A stretch of DNA of 45,719 nucleotides from Candidatus Methanomethylophilaceae archaeon (GTDB taxonomy: Archaea > Thermoplasmatota > Thermoplasmata > Methanomassiliicoccales > Methanomethylophilaceae): positions 1 to 45,719 of the forward strand of contig JAFWTC010000011.1 of assembly GCA_017519045.1 (NCBI GenBank), read 5' to 3'. Below the pieces are notes generated by a model. The model was not told where the DNA came from. It saw nothing but the letters and a program-made list of their open reading frames with translations, and searched no databases. The position numbers and the translations under genes were made by a program. Each line of letters starts with the position of its first letter. Position 1 is the stretch's first letter. Below, piece by piece: positions 24,860 to 33,010 of this stretch.

Positions 24860-26104
24860 ATGCTGGTCAAGCCAGACGGATTCTTCGGGGTGACCATGGC
24901 GATAGAGGGGGTCAAGGACTCCGCCGTCCTGATGCACGGCCCCGAAGGATGCAGGAAGAACCTCTGGGCCCTGACGATGAAGGTCTTCCCGCGCAGGGAC
25001 GCCTCCGTCAACATGAGGACGCCCTACTACATGGGAAGCCCTAGGATACCCTGTACGGACCTGGAGTCATGCGATTACATCTACGGGGCGTACGACCGCG
25101 TGTTCGACGCCTTGCAGCACGTGAAGGAGCGCGACCCGGGGCTGGTGGCGGTCGTCTGCTCGCCTGGCGCTTCGCTGATCGGGGACGACTGCCAGAAGGC
25201 CGTGGACGAATGCGGGCTTTCCGACAAGGCGCTGATCCTCGACGCCGACCTCAGCTCCAAGCCCATCAACGTGGGCATCGACCTCACCCTGAGAAGGGCG
25301 GTGGAGAAGCTGGCGCCCCCCGTCGAGAAGAAGAGGGAGGGGACCGCGGTGCTTCTTGGAAACCACGTCCTGCAGAAGGACTGGGAATCGGTCAACGAGG
25401 AGATGTCCAGGATCCTGGGCCTGATGGGCATAGAGGTCATATGCTGCCTTGGAGCCGGATCCACCGTCGAGGAGATCCGCAGATCCTCGGAGGCCGAATT
25501 CGCCGTCGTGATATGCCCAGAATACGCAATCGAGACGGCCGAGCTCTACCGCGAATACGGGGCGGTGACGGTCGTCCCGGACTTGTCGCCGATAGGCTTC
25601 GAGGCCACCGACGCCTGGATAAGGCTGGTGTCGGAGAAGACCGGGCGCGGATGCGACGCCGCCCTCGGATACGTGGACGGGATCCGCAGGAGGGCGTACC
25701 GCCGCATGCTGGCGGCCAGGTTCGATACGGACGCGTTCAAGTTCTGCATAGACGCCGAGCCGTCGATCTGCTATCCCCTGGCCAGGTTCTTCTACGACAA
25801 CCTGCAGATGGTCCCCGCCTGCCTCAGGTACGACGGCGTGTCGTATCCTCCCGCCGAGAACCTCATGAAGGAGTTCCTCGGGAGGATCGGGAGGGGCGAG
25901 GCCCTTGACGGGGACGTCCCGGATTACGTGGAGATCCTGTGCACCGACGGAAACACCGCGGACATGTACATGAGGTCCCGCCACTGCCTGCGCGGAGTCG
26001 ACCTCAGGTTCCCCTCGATGATGAACACGGAGTTCCTTCCGCAGCCCCTGTTCGGCGCCGTCGGAGCCCTGTATATCCTCGAGAGGGTCGTCAATCGCTT
26101 CTGA
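24860..26104 (+). CDS. NifK-like nitrogenase component 1 subunit
   Basis: A 414-residue component-1 family protein. MAIEGVKDSAVLMHGPEGCRK (quoted in part) holds the HGPxGC cysteine (about residue 31), and PRIPCTDLESCDY near 65 and CSPGASLIGDDC near 95 supply further cysteines suited to a bridging iron-sulfur cluster. It is shorter than NifK and has no recognisable cofactor ligands. It begins 1 nt after the fusion gene and would form a heterodimeric catalytic component with its NifD-like half. Confidence 0.85.
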   Translation: MLVKPDGFFGVTMAIEGVKDSAVLMHGPEGCRKNLWALTMKVFPRRDASVNMRTPYYMGSPRIPCTDLESCDYIYGAYDRVFDALQHVKERDPGLVAVVCSPGASLIGDDCQKAVDECGLSDKALILDADLSSKPINVGIDLTLRRAVEKLAPPVEKKREGTAVLLGNHVLQKDWESVNEEMSRILGLMGIEVICCLGAGSTVEEIRRSSEAEFAVVICPEYAIETAELYREYGAVTVVPDLSPIGFEATDAWIRLVSEKTGRGCDAALGYVDGIRRRAYRRMLAARFDTDAFKFCIDAEPSICYPLARFFYDNLQMVPACLRYDGVSYPPAENLMKEFLGRIGRGEALDGDVPDYVEILCTDGNTADMYMRSRHCLRGVDLRFPSMMNTEFLPQPLFGAVGALYILERVVNRF

Positions 26105-26112
26105 GTGGTCAT

Positions 26113-26151
26113 ATGGAATCGACTGGAAAAGAGACGGGGGTCGTGCATTGA
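26113..26151 (+). CDS. Possible 12-codon upstream peptide before the first permease
   Basis: ATG at 26113 opens a 12-residue frame (MESTGKETGVVH) whose TGA overlaps the permease TTG (ATTGA). It may only help couple translation between the NifK-like gene and the permease. It could also mark a frameshifted true start. Weakly supported. Confidence 0.3.
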   Translation: MESTGKETGVVH

Positions 26152-27293
26152 GGCTGTTTCCGCAGCGCAGCCCCGTCGCGGAGGGCGGAGACGCCGGCTT
26201 CCGCGAGGAGTATCGGAACTACGTCTGGCGCAAAGTGCTGTTCATACTGGTCCTCGCTCTGGCCATGTTCGTCCTGCTTGGGTATTCGGTCACCGTGAGC
26301 GGACGCGACATGACGTTCTGGGACGGCATCATGGCCATCGTCGACCATCTGGCGGGGGTCACGTACGACAGGCTGGACGACCCCGTCAGATTCTGGAACG
26401 ACTACATCGTCTGGAACAGCACCATGCCCCGCGTCCTGGGCGCCGTAGTGTGCGGGGCCGGCCTGGCCGTTTGCGGGGCCGCCATGCAGGTGGTCCTCAA
26501 CAATCCCCTGGCGGAGCCGTACACGCTCGGAGTGTCATCCGGCGCGGTGTTCGGAGCATGCCTGGCCATAATACTGGGATTCACGTTCGGCTCCCTCGGC
26601 ACCTACGGGATCATCGGAAACGCGTTCCTGTTCGCGCTGGTTCCGTGCGCGATAATCATAGTCCTGGTGGGGATCATGAAGGGTCTCTCCCCGGTCACGA
26701 TGATCCTGGCCGGAACCGCCGTCTCCTACTTCTTCAGCGGGCTGACCACCCTGATGATGGTGAGGACGGACGACGAGACCCTGACGTCCTCGTTCCGCTG
26801 GCAGATAGGAAGCCTCTCCGGCATCGGATGGGACAACCTTTGGATAATATTCGTAGGGACGGTGGCGTGCACCGCGGTCCTGATGGCCATGACGAAGTAC
26901 CTCAACGTCCTGGCGACGGGAGACCGCTCCGCCACCAGCCTCGGGGTAGACGTCACGAAGGTCCGCTACACGATACTGATAGTGTCCTCCCTTATGGTGG
27001 CCGTGATATTGTCGTTCACCGGCATAATCGGGTTCATCGGGCTGCTGGCGCCCCACATGGTCAGGACCATCCTGGGGGCGGACAACAGGTACGTCATCCC
27101 GGCGTCAATGTTCCTAGGGCCTCTGATACTGTTGTTCGCGGACACGATATCCAGGCTGCTTGCGGAGGTGGACCTGCCGGTGGGCATCGTGATGATGTTC
27201 GTGGGCTCCCCGATATTCCTGTACATCCTGCTGGGAAGGCGCGGAAGGAGGATGATGTACCGATGTCGGAGACTCGTCCCGGCCTCGATCTGA
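26148..27293 (+). CDS. FecCD-family ABC transporter permease 1
   Basis: A 381-residue membrane protein with about nine to ten hydrophobic segments. Family motifs are STMPRVLGAVVCGAGLAVCG (RxPRxLxAxLxGAxLAxxG), AMQVVLNNPLAEPYTLGVSSGA and GFIGLLAPHMVR. The family imports ferric siderophores, heme or cobalamin. The start is TTG at 26148 after a GGGGG; the next ATG would remove the first membrane helix. It overlaps the second permease by about 30 nt, so the two form a heterodimeric channel. Confidence 0.92.
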   Translation: MRLFPQRSPVAEGGDAGFREEYRNYVWRKVLFILVLALAMFVLLGYSVTVSGRDMTFWDGIMAIVDHLAGVTYDRLDDPVRFWNDYIVWNSTMPRVLGAVVCGAGLAVCGAAMQVVLNNPLAEPYTLGVSSGAVFGACLAIILGFTFGSLGTYGIIGNAFLFALVPCAIIIVLVGIMKGLSPVTMILAGTAVSYFFSGLTTLMMVRTDDETLTSSFRWQIGSLSGIGWDNLWIIFVGTVACTAVLMAMTKYLNVLATGDRSATSLGVDVTKVRYTILIVSSLMVAVILSFTGIIGFIGLLAPHMVRTILGADNRYVIPASMFLGPLILLFADTISRLLAEVDLPVGIVMMFVGSPIFLYILLGRRGRRMMYRCRRLVPASI

Positions 27294-28336
27294 GGACGGG
27301 GTACCGCTCGTTCCTGAGAAGGCAGAGGCTCGTATGCATAGGATTCCTCGTGCTGGCCGCGGTCGGGGTCGTAGCGCTGTTCGGTTTCAGCAACAACACG
27401 AGCCAATCGTATTGGACCTCCTACGCCGTGCTCGGCCACCATCTGTTCGGACTGGACGCGCCCGACGGAAGGTTCACGGACATGATCTTCTGGGACAGGC
27501 TCCTCCCGAGGGCTATCAACGCCGCCTTCGTGGGCGGAGCCCTGGCCATAGGCGGATGCGTCATGCAGATCGTGTTCCGCAATCCGCTCGCCGATCCGTA
27601 CACCACGGGGATATCCTCCGGAGCGGGATTCGGAGCCACGATCGCCATCGCCCTGGGAGTGTCGCTGGTCCCCGGCCTTACCGGGAACTGGGCCATAGTC
27701 GTGAACGCGTTCATCCTGTCGCTGGTGCCGATGGCCGCCATGATAGCGGTCATGGTGGTCCGCAAGACGTCCCCGGCGGAGCTCATACTAGTGGGGATAG
27801 GGATCATGTACTTCTTCGGGGCGGCATCCACGGTCTTCATGCTCTGGGCCAATCCGTCGGACCTGTCCGGCGCCTTCAGATGGGGCCTGGGACACCTGGA
27901 GAGCGTAGGATGGGGCAACATGCCCCTCGTAGTCGGCGCGACCGTCATAGGAAGCGCCGCCATCCTCCTGATGGCCGACAAGCTGAGCGTGATGAACGCC
28001 GGGGACAGGGGCGCCTTCACCATGGGGGAGGATCCGAAGAGGGTGCGCTTCGTCTGCCTCCTGATGACCTCGATGATGGTCGCCGCCGTCGTCTCTTTCA
28101 CGGGGACCATCGGATTCGTAGGCATCGTGGCCCCGCACATCGTCCGCCTGACGATGGGGACCAACACCCGGTACATGCTCCTCGGCTCCTTCGCCGTGGG
28201 AGCGGTGCTGCTGCTGGCATCGGACGCCCTGGCGAAGGTCATGTCCCTGCCCGTAGGCGTGATAATGTCCGTGGTGGGGGGCCCGCTGTTCCTGTTCATA
28301 CTGGTGAAGCAGTACAAGCGGGAGCACATGGTCTGA
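27263..28336 (+). CDS. FecCD-family ABC transporter permease 2
   Basis: A 357-residue paralogue of the preceding permease: LLPRAINAAFVGGALAIGG, MQIVFRNPLADPYTTGISSGAG and GFVGIVAPHIVR line up with its partner. The ATG at 27263 gives a cytoplasmic N-terminus before the first helix. A longer upstream frame is a shadow of permease 1. A heterodimer of two permeases is usual for ferric siderophore systems, whereas BtuC is a homodimer. Confidence 0.92.
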   Translation: MSETRPGLDLRTGYRSFLRRQRLVCIGFLVLAAVGVVALFGFSNNTSQSYWTSYAVLGHHLFGLDAPDGRFTDMIFWDRLLPRAINAAFVGGALAIGGCVMQIVFRNPLADPYTTGISSGAGFGATIAIALGVSLVPGLTGNWAIVVNAFILSLVPMAAMIAVMVVRKTSPAELILVGIGIMYFFGAASTVFMLWANPSDLSGAFRWGLGHLESVGWGNMPLVVGATVIGSAAILLMADKLSVMNAGDRGAFTMGEDPKRVRFVCLLMTSMMVAAVVSFTGTIGFVGIVAPHIVRLTMGTNTRYMLLGSFAVGAVLLLASDALAKVMSLPVGVIMSVVGGPLFLFILVKQYKREHMV

Positions 28337-28390
28337 TGAGATGACCGGATCGAACATCCTGACATCCCACGCATCTGGAAAAATTTCGCT

Positions 28391-28427
28391 TAACCTAAAT
28401 ATATTTAAATAAACCTTAAAGGAGAAA
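28391..28427 (+). promoter_or_regulatory. Separate promoter and ribosome binding site of the binding-protein gene
   Basis: TATATTTAAATA (28401-28412) is a good TATA box, flanked by TTAACCTAAA (28391-28400), a half-site of the operator seen at 22460 and 42245. AAAGGAGAA (28419-28427) is a strong ribosome binding site 4 nt before ATG 28432. The binding protein can thus be made in excess of the permeases. Confidence 0.55.
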
Positions 28428-28431
28428 TCGA

Positions 28432-31257
28432 ATGAACGGAAAGATAGCGGCGCTGATAGCGGCAATCATCATAATCGCCGCAGGTGCGGGAGCGTTCCTC
28501 CTCCTGAAGGGGGACGAAAAGCACGACGCCGTCGGGAACGCCGGCGGCCGCCTGCAGATCTACGGCAACGCCAACAACGATGATTACATGAACGCGGCCG
28601 ATGTCGGCCTCATAAAGGACATCATCAGCAAGAACAACGACCAAGACGGATCCAAGCACGTCGACTGGAAGACCCTCTACCCGTACGCGGACGCGAATTG
28701 CGACGGCAAGGTCGACTCCAAGGACGTGGACCTCGCCCAGTCCCTGGTCGAGCGCAAAAAGGGGACCACCGTGTTCTACCTTGACGGAAACGGCGAGAGC
28801 AAGAGCGTCGAGTACCCCATAAGGAGCATCTGCGTGCTCGGAACGGCCACTTTCACCGCCGCGCAATCCCTGGGCCTCTCGGACATCGTATACGGACGCA
28901 GCGGCACCGCCCAGACCAACGACGTCATCTACAAGGACATCTGGTCGAAGCCGGCCGTGAGCTCCTCCATGATCGACTTCGACCTGTCCCTGTTCTCCAA
29001 CGTCTCGGACAAGGTCGCCGGCGGAATCGACGCCGTCGTCCAGAACAACGGGGGCATGGGCGCGCCCATAAAAGCCGAAACCGCCGCCGAGCTGGAGAAG
29101 CTGGGCACTTCCACCTTGACTATGAAGTTCGATGTCAAGGGCGAGGAGAACTACTACCTGACCCTCGGATTCCTCTGCGATGCGGAGGACGAGTCGCACA
29201 AGGTCGTCGGAATCATCGACGGCGTCTATTCCAAAGTCAAGGCCGCCGCCGAGAAGGCCGGAAAGAAGCCCTCCGTCCTCTGCTGCTGGGTGACCGGAAG
29301 CATGGGGACCGGGATGTATGCATCGTCCGCAGCCTCGGTGGCCGCGTTCGTCTCCGCCGCAGGCGGCGACCTGATCCAGATACCGGACGACAGCATGGAC
29401 ATCTCCGAGAACACCGTGGGCATCCTCGACGACAAGTACGACGGGAACTACATTCTGGCTCCCGTGAGGACCTCGGTCAGCTACCTGGACAGCAAAGACA
29501 GCTGGAAGCCGGTCTGGGAAAACGCCACCGGAAGCTCCAGCACACTCCATCAGATGACCGCCTGCCCCGATGACACCTATCTGCTGATGTACGGTATGCC
29601 TTTCATCTGCAAGGTCGCCTACTCCGCCGAGATCCTCTACAAGGGCTCCGTGGGGGAGGGATACGGAGACGGCATCAACCAGAAATGGGTCGAGATGTGC
29701 TACATCAAGAACCTGGGAAGCGGATACAAGGTGTCGGAACACGGATTCTGCATCGGCTCCAAGGACTTCGGAGGAAGCTCCGATCCCGACAAGACGGCCA
29801 CGTCCATCTCCATGTTCGAGGATTCCGTAGAGCTCAAGGCCGGCGAGACCAAGACCCTCTCATACGTCACCTCCCCCGCGGGCTCGAAGGCCTCCGGAAG
29901 CACCTATTGGAGCACCAGCGATCCGTCCGTAGCCACGGTCGATGCCGGGACCGTGACCGCGGTCTCTCCCGGAACCGCCAAGATCTCCCTCAAGATAGGG
30001 TCGCTTTCCACCGAATGCGCCGTCAAAGTCGTCGGCGACGAAGAGGAGGAAGGGCATGGGAAGACCGTGATCGGCGTCGGCGCCGACAAGATAGCGGCCT
30101 CCTTCGTAGCCACATACAACGGCCCGTACGGAAAGTACGCGGTGGACCCGAGTGCGACTTCCGAACGCGCGACTGCGACCTGCACCAGCGGCAGCAGGAC
30201 CATGACCATCGTGTTCGAAGGCAACACGGAGGCCAAGGCGATGTTCGAAGAGGCCGTCGCCTCCGGAACGATAGAGGCCCCCCTGGGGATGCCTGGAGAG
30301 AAGACGACCGAGGTCAAGTACGAATCCGGCCTCGACGGATTCAAGGCGTACGCCCACGAGGCCTCCTCCATGGCGAGGTTCACGGCGCTCAAGCTGGCCG
30401 CGTACGAAGGCGACGTGTTCGTGGACGGGTTCACCTCCTGGCAGTACAGGCCCTCCGACCTCGCCACCGATTCCGAGACGGAGGCGCTTCTGAACGCCAT
30501 CTCGATAGTCCTCACAGGATCCGAAGGCAGGATGGCGACCGACGGCCCAGCCGCCCTGGTGCTATCGTCGAAGGCCCTCCAGCTAGTCTCCGGTCAGAAC
30601 GCGGAGCTTGCCGTCAGCGCGATGCCTCCGACCGCCGCGCTGCCACTCCCGGTCGTGTGGTCCACCAGCGACGCCAAGGTCGCTACCGTGGACGAGGGCA
30701 AGGTCCTCGCCGTCGGAGAGGGGACGGCGATCGTGAAGGCCTCTGCCGGAGGGCTGTCCGCCGAATGCACGGTGAAGGTCTCCGCGGCCGCCGAGAAGGG
30801 CGCCGACAAGATGGCGGCCGCCTTCGTCTCGGCCTATTCCAAGGCCTCCGCGTTCGGAACCATGGGCCTCGCCGAGGGCGCGACCGGAGCCTCCGCTACC
30901 GCGACCTTCGACACCGGCTCCAAGGTCGCCCCGATAACCAACGTGGTCTTCATCGGATGCGACGACGCCTCGGCCCGCTTCGAAGCGGCCAAGTCGGCCA
31001 TCGACGCCGCGGTCGCCGAAACGGGGATGACCGCCAGGGATGTTCCTTCGATCCCCGCGCTTGACGGCCTCTATGGGAAAATGGTGGACATGAGCATGGG
31101 CACCATGTCGTTCACCATGCTGTACTTCGCCGCATATGACGGAGGCGTCTACGTGGACGGATTCTCCACGTATCAGCTTCACAGAGGGAGCCTGGCCACG
31201 GATGACGAGGCCAAGGCCTTCTTCGACGCCCTCGCCGGATCCATGCAGGCGAGCTGA
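28432..31257 (+). CDS. Large FecB/BtuF-type substrate-binding protein with dockerin-like and Ig-like domains
   Basis: A 941-residue extracytoplasmic protein. Residues 5-25 are an uncleaved-looking signal anchor. Residues 45-105 hold two EF-hand-like repeats (NANNDDYMNAADVGLIKD and DANCDGKVDSKDVDLAQ), a dockerin-like module. Residues 125-440 are a class III periplasmic-binding domain (SICVLGTATFTAAQSLGLSD). Then come BIG2 Ig-like domain 1 (about 453-538), a repeat module opening GADKIAASFVATY (about 551), BIG2 domain 2 (about 707-783) and a second copy of the module opening GADKMAAAFVSAY (about 793 to the end). The ligand probably matches the FecCD permeases. Dockerin and BIG2 parts suggest attachment to a surface scaffold, which is unusual for a binding protein. 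Confidence 0.88.
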   Translation: MNGKIAALIAAIIIIAAGAGAFLLLKGDEKHDAVGNAGGRLQIYGNANNDDYMNAADVGLIKDIISKNNDQDGSKHVDWKTLYPYADANCDGKVDSKDVDLAQSLVERKKGTTVFYLDGNGESKSVEYPIRSICVLGTATFTAAQSLGLSDIVYGRSGTAQTNDVIYKDIWSKPAVSSSMIDFDLSLFSNVSDKVAGGIDAVVQNNGGMGAPIKAETAAELEKLGTSTLTMKFDVKGEENYYLTLGFLCDAEDESHKVVGIIDGVYSKVKAAAEKAGKKPSVLCCWVTGSMGTGMYASSAASVAAFVSAAGGDLIQIPDDSMDISENTVGILDDKYDGNYILAPVRTSVSYLDSKDSWKPVWENATGSSSTLHQMTACPDDTYLLMYGMPFICKVAYSAEILYKGSVGEGYGDGINQKWVEMCYIKNLGSGYKVSEHGFCIGSKDFGGSSDPDKTATSISMFEDSVELKAGETKTLSYVTSPAGSKASGSTYWSTSDPSVATVDAGTVTAVSPGTAKISLKIGSLSTECAVKVVGDEEEEGHGKTVIGVGADKIAASFVATYNGPYGKYAVDPSATSERATATCTSGSRTMTIVFEGNTEAKAMFEEAVASGTIEAPLGMPGEKTTEVKYESGLDGFKAYAHEASSMARFTALKLAAYEGDVFVDGFTSWQYRPSDLATDSETEALLNAISIVLTGSEGRMATDGPAALVLSSKALQLVSGQNAELAVSAMPPTAALPLPVVWSTSDAKVATVDEGKVLAVGEGTAIVKASAGGLSAECTVKVSAAAEKGADKMAAAFVSAYSKASAFGTMGLAEGATGASATATFDTGSKVAPITNVVFIGCDDASARFEAAKSAIDAAVAETGMTARDVPSIPALDGLYGKMVDMSMGTMSFTMLYFAAYDGGVYVDGFSTYQLHRGSLATDDEAKAFFDALAGSMQAS

Positions 31258-31277
31258 TCCTTTGGAAAAACCCCTTA

Positions 31278-31301
31278 TCCGCCTTCCGGAGGGAGGGCGG
31301 A
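31278..31301 (+). terminator. Strong intercistronic hairpin between binding protein and ATPase genes
   Basis: A 10-bp stem (TCCGCCTTCC / GGAGGGCGGA, one G-T pair) closes a GGAG loop 20 nt after the stop of the binding-protein gene. No T-run follows, so it is more likely a 3'-end stabiliser or attenuator than a full terminator. It would favour high binding-protein mRNA. Confidence 0.6.
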
Positions 31302-31334
31302 AACCTCGAAAGACAAAAGACTCGCAGTGATCTG

Positions 31335-32117
31335 ATGCACATAAGAATCAACGATGTGGATTTCGCATACGGAAGCGTACCGGTGCTTCATGGGATTACA
31401 GCCGACCTCACAGGACCGAAGTTCGTGTCCATCCTCGGCCCAAACGGAGTGGGGAAATCGACACTCATCCACTGCATCAACAAGGTGCTCTCCCCCACCG
31501 GAGGGACCGTGATGCTGGATGACAGGAGCGTCTCCGACATCAGCATAAAGGAGATGGCCAAGATCGTCGGGTACGTCCCCTACTCAGCCAACGACACCTT
31601 CCCTCTGAGCGTGGTGGACACGGTGCTCATGGGAAGGCACCCTCATAGCAAATGGGGAAGCCTGGACCAGGACCTGGACATAGTCCGCGAGACGCTGGAG
31701 ATGCTAGGCATATCCCACCTGGCCATGCGCTCCTTCAACGAGCTCTCCGCGGGACAGCATCAGAAGGTCATGCTTGCCAGAGGCCTGGTCCAGCAGCCGG
31801 AGGTGCTCCTTCTGGACGAGCCCACCTCCAATCTGGACGTCAGGCACCAGCTGGACGTCACCAAGATGCTCAAGCGGCTCACCGAGGAGAAGAAGATACT
31901 GGTGATAATGATAAGCCATGACATCAACATCGCCGCGAAATACGCCGACGAGATCATAATGCTCCATGGAGGCAGCATCTACGCAGTCGGGACCCCTCGC
32001 GAAGTGATAACTGAGGAGAACCTCCGGGTGGTCTACGAGGTCGAGTCGAAGATCATCGACGACGACGGATGCCCCCATGTGATACTGAAGGACGCCGTAC
32101 CCATGAACGAGACGTAA
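31335..32117 (+). CDS. FecE/BtuD-type ABC transporter ATPase
   Basis: A 260-residue ATPase energising the two FecCD permeases. Walker A GPNGVGKST near residue 36, signature LSAGQHQKV near 139, Walker B VLLLDEPTS near 156 and the switch histidine in ISHDIN are all present. It is the last gene of the nitrogenase-like/importer cluster, 77 nt after the binding-protein gene. Its 3' end overlaps the convergent TetR gene by 65 nt. Confidence 0.95.
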   Translation: MHIRINDVDFAYGSVPVLHGITADLTGPKFVSILGPNGVGKSTLIHCINKVLSPTGGTVMLDDRSVSDISIKEMAKIVGYVPYSANDTFPLSVVDTVLMGRHPHSKWGSLDQDLDIVRETLEMLGISHLAMRSFNELSAGQHQKVMLARGLVQQPEVLLLDEPTSNLDVRHQLDVTKMLKRLTEEKKILVIMISHDINIAAKYADEIIMLHGGSIYAVGTPREVITEENLRVVYEVESKIIDDDGCPHVILKDAVPMNET

Positions 32118-32673
32118 TTCCTGCCCATCGATGCCGGGGGGTCATCGTCGTGAATCCGATGCGTATTCCGAAGTTGTCGCGAAGCACCGACCTCAGCCCG
32201 ACGTTGATCATCCCGTGAGAAAGAAGGTCGGAATCCTGCAAGGTCACGGTGTGCGTCGCCAAAGACGTCAGGAACATGTTCACCATCCCGGAGATCACGA
32301 CCTCCAGCACTCCGGCGGTCCTGTCGTCGCGCTGGCTGTAGCTGATCTTAAGATGCTCGAACATCATGTCCTCCAGATACGAGCGATAGCGGAAGGAGAA
32401 CTCCTTGTCCCCGTATTCTATCACGAGGGGCACCAGATAGCGCTCGTTCTCGTTGAACAGCTCCTGGAATGCAGGTATGAAGGCTTTGAAATCCACGTCC
32501 TTCCCCCCGGTGCTCTCGAACAGCTCCTTCAGCAAAGACATCTGCCGGTCCTTGATGGATTCGAGAATCGCGTCGACGCTTTTGAAATGATAATAGAAGG
32601 TGGACCTGTGGATCTTGGCCGAATCGCATATGCTGTCGATGGTGATCCTGCCCGTCTCGCCTTTCTCATACAA
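32053..32673 (-). CDS. TetR/AcrR-family regulator, 5' end disrupted or non-canonical
   Basis: A TetR-like repressor with HTH ITIDSICDSAKIHRSTFYYHFKS and a helical ligand domain. The called start is TTG 32673, but homology continues upstream in frame (STRTERAIQDAYWELYEKG, the usual first helix) for about 15 codons with no ATG, GTG or TTG. An ATG at 32726 is off by one base, so a single missing base near 32722 would restore a normal start. It is divergent from the ACGX peptide gene, whose promoter carries a perfect palindrome, and probably controls that locus. The C-terminal 25 residues overlap the ABC ATPase gene and look non-native. Confidence 0.8.
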   Translation of the reverse strand: MYEKGETGRITIDSICDSAKIHRSTFYYHFKSVDAILESIKDRQMSLLKELFESTGGKDVDFKAFIPAFQELFNENERYLVPLVIEYGDKEFSFRYRSYLEDMMFEHLKISYSQRDDRTAGVLEVVISGMVNMFLTSLATHTVTLQDSDLLSHGMINVGLRSVLRDNFGIRIGFTTMTPRHRWAGITSRSWVRRPSVSHGGIRRRR

Positions 32674-32814
32674 CTCCCAATACGCATCCTGTATGGCACG
32701 TTCGGTCCTCGTGCTAGCCTTCTCATACCTGCCCGTTCGAATCCCTCGCTAAATTAAGACAATATAACCTATTTTGTTCTAATTCTATATAAACAATATC
32801 ATATTAACTTATAT

Positions 32815-32834
32815 ATTGTCAATAGAATGACAAT
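32815..32834. promoter_or_regulatory. Palindromic operator between TetR gene and ACGX peptide gene
   Basis: ATTGTCA-ATAGAA-TGACAAT is a perfect 7-bp inverted repeat just after a TATA-rich stretch. Further GACAAT half-sites lie at about 32760 and 32845. This is the expected site for the divergent TetR regulator. Confidence 0.6.
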
Positions 32835-32848
32835 CGGAGGTTTTGACA

Positions 32849-32974
32849 ATGGCCCTCAAGAACTTATTCGGAAGAGATGACGCCCCCGCCGCCTGCGGAA
32901 GCGCTTGCGGCTCCGGCGACAAGAAATCGTCCGCATGCGGCTCCGCCTGCGGATCGGGAGACAAGAAAAACTGA
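32849..32974 (+). CDS. ACGX-repeat RiPP precursor peptide
   Basis: A 41-residue peptide with a 15-residue leader (MALKNLFGRDDAPAA) and two near-identical core repeats, CGSACGSGDKK and CGSACGSGDKKN, joined by SSA. The four cysteines occur in ACGS units. A strong GGAGG lies 8 nt before the ATG. The radical SAM/SPASM gene starts 36 nt downstream. This is the ACGX system known from sequence surveys, where small peptides with ACGX repeats sit beside a dedicated maturase. The mature product and its role are not known to me; thioether crosslinks at cysteines are the expectation from related maturases. Confidence 0.85.
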   Translation: MALKNLFGRDDAPAACGSACGSGDKKSSACGSACGSGDKKN

Positions 32975-33010
32975 TTCCCCGGCCTCCCGCGAGGAGGCTA
33001 GGCCTCTGCC

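Noticed and set aside
26105-27262. Long plus-strand frame continuous with permease 2
   Set aside because: Its first 386 codons are arginine/glycine-rich and out of phase with permease 1, whose membrane segments are clear. Only the part from 27263 is real.
29685-31064. 459-codon plus-strand frame inside the binding-protein gene
   Set aside because: It is arginine-rich, has no domain, and is a GC-driven shadow of the true frame.
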